Shown here: positions 1 to 4,530 of the stretch, one piece after another | Layout of the letters: every line of letters begins with the position of its first letter | Position numbering within the stretch: the stretch's first letter is position 1 | Assembly: GCA_013203195.1 (NCBI GenBank) | Contig: JABMQM010000632.1 | Coordinates: forward strand, 1 to 5,695 | Direction: 5' to 3' | DNA length: 5,695 nt | Source of the DNA: Desulfobacteraceae bacterium | Lineage (GTDB): Bacteria > Desulfobacterota > Desulfobacteria > Desulfobacterales > UBA11574 | Translations under genes and position numbers: made by a program | Notes under the pieces: model-generated | The model's database searches: none | What the model saw: only the letters and a program-made list of their open reading frames with translations | What the model was told of the DNA's origin: nothing

Positions 1-48
1 GACAAGCGCAGTAGATGGGACTTTTTACGACGCATCAAGCTTAACAGC

Positions 49-56
49 AGGAGGGG
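49..56 (+). promoter_or_regulatory. Strong Shine-Dalgarno of the lipoprotein gene
   Basis: AGGAGGGG ends five bases before the ATG at 62. The reading frame is open upstream to the window edge, so this site, together with the signal peptide that follows directly, is what fixes the start at 62. No promoter can be identified in the 61 bases available. The gene may be transcribed from outside the window. Confidence 0.8.
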
Positions 57-61
57 CGCGC

Positions 62-1051
62 ATGAAAACCTTTAAAATTGTTCGAATACTGATTTTGCCG
101 GCACTGATGATTATTTCTGCATGTGCACACCATCAAAAGATCCCGGCCGAAATGCCAAAGACCCTCTACTCGGCTGACAGCGGCGGTGATGAGATCCTGA
201 ATCGATATGCACCCCTCTTTGTGGCACATGGCTACTCCGCTGCTTACAACCGTATCGGGCGGCCCGCGGCCAGATACGACAAACAGGGAAACGAACAGAT
301 TTATATCGACAGCGAAAATCCGGTCATCTATTATTTAAAGCAAAATTTTACCACTAAAAAAGGCTCTTATACTAACCTGATATACCGGGTCCACTTTTCT
401 AAAATTCCTTTCAGTCTGATTCCGTTTAATTTAACCGCCGGAAGCAACGTGGGTCTGATAGTGGTTATCACCCTGGATTCACAGGCAAAACCAGTTCTGG
501 TGACCACCGTTAATACCTGTGGATGCTACAAGGCCATCGTTCCGACGTCCTTTCTGCCCGGCGATGCTTTGCCGCTGAACTGGCCGAAAAAGCCGATCAT
601 GGTCTACGGCGAAAAATTGCCTTGGCAATTAGAGTATCCAAGCAGAGGGTATCCAAAAGCGTTGGTCCATATACGGCCCGGCGTTCACAGAGTAATGGAT
701 CTGGAGATTGCAGCGGAAGCTGATCTTAAGAATCTTCAGCACTTCACCATCATAAAAGCCCCTCTGAAACCCGCCCGGGAACTGGAACGCATTCCTCTGG
801 GAAACACCTTCACCAGTTTTTACTATGAAAAGGGGCCGCTCAAAGGCCATGTCAAGGGATCCGTCAAGTTTTTGGAATCAATCTTTCTGAGCCTGCCAAG
901 CCTGGATCTCTTTGTCGGGGCCGATAAGGTCTACGGCGATCGGAAGGAAACCGGCAATCCCTTTTACACCAGCCTGAAACCCTGGAACCGCAATGATTCC
1001 GACATGGGCAATTTTGCCCGCTTCCTCGAATTTTGGGGCTGGCGCCTGTGA
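62..1051 (+). CDS. Putative lipoprotein of unknown function (329 aa)
   Basis: I do not recognise the family. The protein begins with a basic n-region (MKTFK, R8), a hydrophobic stretch (about residues 9-18) and a lipobox I18-S19-A20-C21, so it should be cleaved before Cys21, lipidated and anchored in the cell envelope. Residue 22 is Ala, not Asp, so by the E. coli Lol rule an outer-membrane location is more likely. The mature part of about 309 residues has no further clear membrane helix, though residues 117-140 are rather hydrophobic. A distinctive Cys-Gly-Cys-Tyr motif (C153, C155) sits in 'NTCGCYKAIVPT'. These are the only cysteines I see in the mature chain besides the lipidated one, and could form a redox or metal site. 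The rest is rich in aromatic residues and prolines, suggesting a folded beta-rich domain. The stop is followed by a 268-base gap before the next gene, which has its own promoter, so the two are probably separate transcription units. Function is unknown; the lipoprotein call is firm. Confidence 0.85.
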   Translation: MKTFKIVRILILPALMIISACAHHQKIPAEMPKTLYSADSGGDEILNRYAPLFVAHGYSAAYNRIGRPAARYDKQGNEQIYIDSENPVIYYLKQNFTTKKGSYTNLIYRVHFSKIPFSLIPFNLTAGSNVGLIVVITLDSQAKPVLVTTVNTCGCYKAIVPTSFLPGDALPLNWPKKPIMVYGEKLPWQLEYPSRGYPKALVHIRPGVHRVMDLEIAAEADLKNLQHFTIIKAPLKPARELERIPLGNTFTSFYYEKGPLKGHVKGSVKFLESIFLSLPSLDLFVGADKVYGDRKETGNPFYTSLKPWNRNDSDMGNFARFLEFWGWRL

Positions 1052-1092
1052 TGGATATTTACTAACCATTCGAACATATTTATCCGCCTTAA

Positions 1093-1111
1093 GTGGATAC
1101 TTTATATCCAC
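1093..1111. promoter_or_regulatory. Perfect 7-bp inverted repeat; possible activator site or weak terminator
   Basis: GTGGATA-CTTTA-TATCCAC is a perfect dyad with a five-base centre. Half-sites of the same core also occur just upstream (GGATA at 1053-1057, TATCC at 1081-1085). Its centre is about 140 bases upstream of the start predicted for the sigma-54 promoter at 1217-1233, a usual distance for an enhancer-binding-protein site. It also lies only about 40 bases after the lipoprotein stop and is followed by a T-rich run (AATCTTTTATCTTC), so a weak intrinsic terminator is the competing reading. The sequence alone does not decide. Confidence 0.35.
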
Positions 1112-1191
1112 AATCTTTTATCTTCTCTGCTCAAAAATAATTGGACTGAAAAAAAATGCCGCTAAATACATTGTTTTTTCAAGATTTTGCA

Positions 1192-1204
1192 TTATATTTT
1201 GATT
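1192..1204 (-). promoter_or_regulatory. Possible IHF binding site upstream of the sigma-54 promoter
   Basis: Read on the minus strand, the site matches the IHF core WATCAA-N4-TTR except for one position of the TTR box. It lies in a very AT-rich segment with A- and T-tracts (about 1120-1204), between the inverted repeat at 1093-1111 and the -24 element. This is where DNA bending is commonly needed for sigma-54 activation. The consensus is loose and AT-rich DNA gives chance matches, so this is tentative. Confidence 0.25.
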
Positions 1205-1216
1205 GTAAGCCTGCTG

Positions 1217-1233
1217 TTGGCACACAGTTTGCT
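1217..1233 (+). promoter_or_regulatory. Sigma-54 (-24/-12) promoter of the ZraP-like gene
   Basis: TTGGCACACAGTTTGCT matches the RpoN consensus TGGCACG-N4-TTGCW at every core position except the G after CAC, which is A. The -24 G (1220) and the -12 C (1232) are exactly 12 bases apart, as RpoN requires. Transcription would begin near 1244, giving a leader of about 75 bases before the ATG at 1320. The same pattern recurs on the minus strand upstream of the kinase gene (4227-4243). Transcription from such a promoter needs an AAA+ enhancer-binding protein, which this window does not encode. E. coli zraP has the same promoter class. Confidence 0.8.
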
Positions 1234-1252
1234 ATTATAAAAATTGAGTAGC

Positions 1253-1267
1253 AAGCCGCGCGGGCTT
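1253..1267 (+). other. GC-rich hairpin in the leader of the ZraP-like gene
   Basis: AAGCC-GCGCG-GGCTT forms a five-base-pair stem in an otherwise AT-rich leader, followed eight bases later by six Ts (1276-1281). It lies just downstream of the predicted sigma-54 start. It might stabilise the transcript or act as a weak attenuator. The stem is short and the function is not shown. Confidence 0.25.
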
Positions 1268-1306
1268 ATTAATAATTTTTTAAATCAATTATCATTTCCA
1301 ATGTGA

Positions 1307-1313
1307 AAGGAGA
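1307..1313 (+). promoter_or_regulatory. Ribosome binding site of the ZraP-like gene
   Basis: AAGGAGA lies six bases before the ATG at 1320. It is the only good Shine-Dalgarno in the leader and agrees with the signal peptide that starts at this ATG. Confidence 0.8.
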
Positions 1314-1319
1314 ATAAAT

Positions 1320-1838
1320 ATGTATAACAATTTTACCAAAAAAATAATTGCAGTTCTGGCAGTTGCAGCTTTTGTGGGATTCGGATCCTACGCCTTTGCC
1401 GAGCGGGGCGAGGGGTACGGTCAACGTGGCTATGATCATCACGGATACGGTATGGACTACGGCCACCACGGATCCGGCATGGGCTACGGCCATCGAGGAT
1501 ACAGAGACGATTCCCGCTCAGACAGGGACTATGAGGGTGACCTGACCCGGGATGAAATCCGACAACTCGAAGAAGCACATGAAGCTTTTTATAAAAACAC
1601 TAAAGAACTCAGAGATAACATTTATGATAAAGAAGTGGATTTGAGTAGAGAGCTGGCCGGGGAAAATCCGGACAAACAGAAGGCTGCCAAACTGCAAAAG
1701 GAGATTTCCGAACTAAGAAGCAATTTAGATCAAAAACGGCTTGACCATCAAATCGAGACCCGTAAGATTGCCCCCAACGCCGGACGAGGCTGGATGAGGG
1801 GTTACGGTGCTCGCGGTGGAGAATCCTGCTGGCGTTAG
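1320..1838 (+). CDS. ZraP/Spy-like periplasmic metal-binding or chaperone protein (172 aa)
   Basis: A Sec signal peptide is clear: K7-K8, hydrophobic residues 9-22, and an AFA cleavage site after A27, so the mature protein is periplasmic. Residues 28-62 are rich in Gly, Tyr and His with a nine-residue tandem repeat (HHGYGMDYG then HHGSGMGYG then HRGY), a likely metal-binding tail. Residues 75-150 are charged and predicted helical, with two helices joined near E115-N116-P117 ('LTRDEIRQLEEAHEAFYKNT' onward). This is the layout of the ZraP/CpxP/Spy-type 'periplasmic heavy metal sensor' proteins. The C-terminus is Gly/Arg-rich with a single Cys (C170). Family members bind zinc or other metals and hold unfolded envelope proteins. 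E. coli ZraP also feeds back on the ZraSR two-component system. The -24/-12 promoter upstream fits that parallel. I leave the symbol empty because orthology to zraP is not proved. A generic Spy/CpxP-family or metal-binding tail protein is the alternative. Confidence 0.72.
   Translation: MYNNFTKKIIAVLAVAAFVGFGSYAFAERGEGYGQRGYDHHGYGMDYGHHGSGMGYGHRGYRDDSRSDRDYEGDLTRDEIRQLEEAHEAFYKNTKELRDNIYDKEVDLSRELAGENPDKQKAAKLQKEISELRSNLDQKRLDHQIETRKIAPNAGRGWMRGYGARGGESCWR
1437..1502 (+). repeat. 27-bp in-frame tandem repeat encoding the His/Gly/Tyr tail
   Basis: Two imperfect copies (1437-1463 and 1464-1490) and a partial third (1491-1502) encode the nine-residue unit H-H-G-x-G-M-x-Y-G. The differences are mostly single bases, several of them synonymous, so the repeat probably grew by duplication and is kept by selection on the protein. 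Each full unit adds a His-His pair. Confidence 0.75.
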
Positions 1839-1864
1839 CCGGTGTCCCATCATTTCCTCCTAAT

Positions 1865-1890
1865 AGGGGCGGCCTTTCGGGGCTGCCCCT
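1865..1890. terminator. GC-rich TTCG hairpin between convergent genes; probable terminator
   Basis: A near-perfect stem of about 10-11 base pairs (AGGGGC...GCCCCT outside, GCC/GGC inside, with G-T wobbles) closes on a TTCG loop. It lies in the 83-base gap between the stop of the ZraP-like gene and the stop of the convergent kinase, so it could end either transcript. Neither side has a clean U-tract. An alternative plus-strand stem, GGGGC at 1879-1883 with GCCCC further on, is followed by TTATTCT and may serve the plus-strand gene. Confidence 0.6.
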
Positions 1891-1921
1891 CTGAACCTCT
1901 GGCCCCTTATTCTCATGTTCT

Positions 1922-4162
1922 TCACCTGTTATCCAAAATCTCCCTTATTTTTTGCGACATATTTTCTATACCAAAGGGCTTTTGGATAAAACCGTCGCAG
2001 CCCCGTTCCAATATTTCGGCAGCCTGACCATGGATGCTATATCCACTTGAAAGCAGGATTTTTAGATCCGGATTGACCTTTTTCAATTTGTCATAAGTCT
2101 CACCACCGTCCATTTCCGGCATAATCATGTCAAGGATGACCATATCAATATGGTCCTTATTTTCTTGGCAAATCTTGATTGCATCCGTTCCATTTCTGGC
2201 GATTAAAGCCCTGTATCCAAGTATCGCCAGTAGTTCCTTACCCACATCGATTATAATCTCCTCATCATCAACTAAAAGAACAGTCTCCGACCCTTTTAGT
2301 ATTTTTTGTTCCTTTGCCTTCTCTTTGATGACTTCTCCTTTGGAAGCCGGCAGATAAATGTCAAACACCGCCCCTTCACCCTTTACACTCTTGACATCTA
2401 TGAAACCACCATGATTCTTGATGATGCCATAAACAGAGGAGAGTCCTAAGCCAGTGCCTCTGCTCATTTCCTTGGTTGTAAAAAACGGATCAAATATCCT
2501 CTTCCGGGTTGCAGCATCCATACCAACGCCTGTATCGGCAACCGAAATTTTTACATAATTACCTGGCTTGACTTCCAAGGGCTCGGTGCAATTTTCATCA
2601 ATGGTGACATTTTCTGTTTGAACATATAAAATTCCACCTCCGGGCATTGACTGCCAGGCATTGATATAAAGATTCAACAGAACCTGTTCTATCTGCCCCT
2701 GATCGACAACTGCAGGCCAAAGATTATTTTCATACTTTTCACGAATAGTGATCTCTTTCTTAGTCCGTCCAAACATACGATTCTGTTTTTTAACAATTTC
2801 GTTTAGATCTGCCGGTTTGACTTCATATTTTCCGCCTCTTGCAAAGCCCAGAAGCTGCTTGGTAAGATCCGATGCACTTTTAACATATTCTTCTATTCCT
2901 TTGAGATGTTCAAAATAGGGTTGGGATGAATCCGTATCCGCCGTCATTAAAGAAGCGCGTCCCTGGATTCCCATCAGCAGGTTGTTAAAGTCGTGTGCAA
3001 TCCCTCCGGCTAAAGTTCCGATGGCCTCCATCTTCTGCGATTGCCGGACGTGGACTTCAAGTTTCCTGCTCTCTTCCTCGGCCTGCTTCTTCGAGGTTAA
3101 ATCAATAACGTTTCCCATGCAGGCACTGTGCCCATTGAAGTCGATTGTTGTAGCAAAAAGGCCGAACCATACTGGTTCGCCATTCTTTTGTATGGCGCGA
3201 AACTCGTAGTGTGTTATGGCATCAGCTCCGTTGGACCTGGCCAGCTCTCTCTCTTTAACCATATTACGATCTTCATGATGTACAAAATCCCAAAGGTTCT
3301 TATCCGTCATTTCCCCAAGTGAATAGCTCAGCATCTGTGCCAGACAATCATTTACATATACAATTTTTCCATATAGATGGATGAATATTCCGGTTAAGGA
3401 CTGATCGGTTAAGGCACGATATCGCTCTTCTGATTGCCTGAGGTTATCTATCAGTTGATCTCTTTCTTTAACCGTTTCTTCATAATCAGCTATCAAATCT
3501 TTGCTGGTGATTCTTAAAATCCATCTAAGCATTTGTTTTAGAAAACCGGGCCCTTTCTTCCATGTCATACGGAGAGAGCAATGTTCGCCACCAGTAACGA
3601 CACATTCGATTTCCTCACATTTCACATCCACGGCACCTGTCATTTTGGCTATGCCTATATAGATCCCCATATTCCAGTTACAGATATCTTTGGTAACCCG
3701 AAAACCGGGATAATAATGGAGTTCGAACACGGCTGAATTATTTGTCAATTCAGAAAGCTTTACCTGTTTCGTTCTGTTAAAACGAGCATTGATCTTTGCC
3801 GGCTGTTTACAAATAAATTTGGTGCTGACTATTCTGCTTAAAAAAAGTATGGTTTTGGAAAACTGTTCGATGATGGCATCCTCACCTGCTTTAACCAGGG
3901 CATTAGAACCGCCGACAACCTTTTTAGCATTGGCAAAAAAAGCCAGAGAGAATTCATTTGAAACCCAATATGCGGAATCATTCAAGTGGTGTTCATGGAC
4001 TCTTGTCAGGTTTGCGGGGTTTTCTTTATCTGCAACAAGATAGCTGTTATTATCAACTAAACCATCGAGTGTCTGCCCCACGCCCTCATCGCCATAGTGC
4101 TTTGTCAAGTAGCCCAATAACCCACGAAAATTGGAACAATTTACATCCTTGTCCATCAACAT
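1922..4162 (-). CDS. Soluble hybrid sensor histidine kinase, V4R-like sensor-PAS-HisKA-HATPase-REC (746 aa)
   Basis: Domains in order: an N-terminal sensor region (about 1-205) ending in a Cys pattern (C182, C187, C195 in 'KCEEIECVVTGGEHC') like the end of V4R/XylR-N ligand-binding domains; a helical linker (205-245); PAS (about 246-357); HisKA with phospho-acceptor H390 in 'GGIAHDFNNLL', the NtrB-like type; HATPase with N box around N497/N501, D543-T-G-V-G (G1), 'FDPFFTTK' (F box) and 'GTGLGL' 569-574 (G2); and a C-terminal receiver with acidic pocket D632-D633, acceptor D678, S705/S706 and K728. All catalytic residues are present. There is no signal peptide or membrane helix, so it should sense a cytoplasmic cue. 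There is no HPt or output domain, so phosphate must pass to an unlinked partner. The start at 4162 has only a weak AGG eight bases upstream; M3 is an alternative. It has its own sigma-54 promoter. The specific signal is unknown. Confidence 0.9.
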   Translation of the reverse strand: MLMDKDVNCSNFRGLLGYLTKHYGDEGVGQTLDGLVDNNSYLVADKENPANLTRVHEHHLNDSAYWVSNEFSLAFFANAKKVVGGSNALVKAGEDAIIEQFSKTILFLSRIVSTKFICKQPAKINARFNRTKQVKLSELTNNSAVFELHYYPGFRVTKDICNWNMGIYIGIAKMTGAVDVKCEEIECVVTGGEHCSLRMTWKKGPGFLKQMLRWILRITSKDLIADYEETVKERDQLIDNLRQSEERYRALTDQSLTGIFIHLYGKIVYVNDCLAQMLSYSLGEMTDKNLWDFVHHEDRNMVKERELARSNGADAITHYEFRAIQKNGEPVWFGLFATTIDFNGHSACMGNVIDLTSKKQAEEESRKLEVHVRQSQKMEAIGTLAGGIAHDFNNLLMGIQGRASLMTADTDSSQPYFEHLKGIEEYVKSASDLTKQLLGFARGGKYEVKPADLNEIVKKQNRMFGRTKKEITIREKYENNLWPAVVDQGQIEQVLLNLYINAWQSMPGGGILYVQTENVTIDENCTEPLEVKPGNYVKISVADTGVGMDAATRKRIFDPFFTTKEMSRGTGLGLSSVYGIIKNHGGFIDVKSVKGEGAVFDIYLPASKGEVIKEKAKEQKILKGSETVLLVDDEEIIIDVGKELLAILGYRALIARNGTDAIKICQENKDHIDMVILDMIMPEMDGGETYDKLKKVNPDLKILLSSGYSIHGQAAEILERGCDGFIQKPFGIENMSQKIREILDNR

Positions 4163-4226
4163 TATTATTGCCTGCAGTTAACTAACTAACAATATGAGAA
4201 CAAACTGGATCCCCTTAGACTAGTAC

Positions 4227-4243
4227 AGCAAATAATGTGCCAA
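4227..4243 (-). promoter_or_regulatory. Sigma-54 (-24/-12) promoter of the hybrid kinase gene
   Basis: On the minus strand the sequence is TTGGCACATTATTTGCT, with GG at 4241-4240 and GC at 4229-4228 at the exact RpoN spacing. Transcription would begin near 4216, leaving a leader of about 54 bases before the ATG at 4162. The element is identical in all fixed positions, including the non-consensus A after CAC, to the one before the ZraP-like gene at 1217-1233. Only the four-base spacer differs. This suggests the same class of regulator for both genes. Confidence 0.75.
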
Positions 4244-4255
4244 TTAATTTAGTGT

Positions 4256-4344
4256 ATAGCTGTCCAACAGAAAAAACTGTATGTGATTGCTTTTATTAAG
4301 TTAAAAACTGATGGCAGTTGTAAGCCAGAGGAAAAAACAGCTAT
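4256..4344. repeat. Dyad elements upstream of the kinase sigma-54 promoter
   Basis: ATAGCTGT (4256-4263) and its exact reverse complement ACAGCTAT (4337-4344) lie 81 bases apart. Between them is a tight dyad, ACAG-AAAAAA-CTGT (4267-4280). Relative to the predicted kinase start near 4216 they fall at about -44, -125 and -57. They are candidate sites for an enhancer-binding protein or another regulator. Short repeats in AT-rich DNA can arise by chance, so confidence is low. Confidence 0.25.
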
Positions 4345-4453
4345 GGCTAATATTAAAGTGCCTTCTGTGTCAGAATTTTGACATGAATGCAGCAGACTGT
4401 GGCATTTCCCTGTTCAGGTCGAACATTAAGAATTTCTGGGGTAAAATGAGATG

Positions 4454-4481
4454 TTGACATAAAATCACCCCTTCCTGTAAC
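4454..4481 (+). promoter_or_regulatory. Sigma-70-type promoter of glnS
   Basis: A perfect -35 box TTGACA (4454-4459) is followed after 16 bases by TGTAAC (4476-4481), four of six matches to TATAAT. Transcription would begin near 4488, about 43 bases before the glnS ATG. This is the best housekeeping-type promoter in the 4163-4530 gap. A second TTGACA at 4378-4383 has no good -10. Confidence 0.5.
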
Positions 4482-4516
4482 CTTTCCCATATAAAAACAA
4501 TTAGAAAGATGCAATT

Positions 4517-4522
4517 AGGGAG
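4517..4522 (+). promoter_or_regulatory. Ribosome binding site of glnS
   Basis: AGGGAG lies eight bases before the ATG at 4531. It supports this start, which also agrees with the N-terminus of known glutaminyl-tRNA synthetases, where the 'NFI..II.ED' segment begins within about ten residues of the start. Confidence 0.7.
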
Positions 4523-4530
4523 ATGCCAAG

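Larger units (their letters stand above)
4163..4530. other. Divergent intergenic regulatory region
   Basis: This 368-base AT-rich gap holds no credible gene. It contains the minus-strand sigma-54 promoter for the kinase near its left end, dyad elements in the middle, and the sigma-70-type promoter and ribosome binding site for glnS near its right end. The stretch from about 4345 to 4450 shows nothing I can assign. Confidence 0.7.

Noticed and set aside
1..61. Possible end of an upstream gene (a stop at 12-14 in one frame; another frame is open to 75)
   Set aside because: Too little sequence to judge coding. It is also possible that no gene ends here.
222..247. TGGCACATGGC inside the lipoprotein gene as a sigma-54 site
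   Set aside because: No GC element occurs at the -12 spacing and it is within coding sequence.
1141..1168. Sigma-70-like TTGGAC-N16-TAAATA upstream of the ZraP-like gene
   Set aside because: A weak match in very AT-rich DNA where such hexamers are expected by chance. The near-consensus -24/-12 element downstream is far stronger, though a minor basal promoter cannot be excluded.
3548..4162. H-NOX (heme NO-sensing) domain at the kinase N-terminus
   Set aside because: The YxSxR signature and a clear proximal His context are missing; the Cys pattern fits a V4R-like domain better.
4343..4381. A 12-codon ORF (MANIKVPSVSEF) upstream of glnS, preceded by AGAGG, as a possible leader peptide
   Set aside because: The ribosome site is spaced widely, the best glnS promoter lies downstream of it, and no attenuator or run of Gln codons is present.
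4378..4406. Second TTGACA as an alternative glnS promoter
   Set aside because: No acceptable -10 hexamer occurs at 16-18 bases, whereas the TTGACA at 4454 has one.
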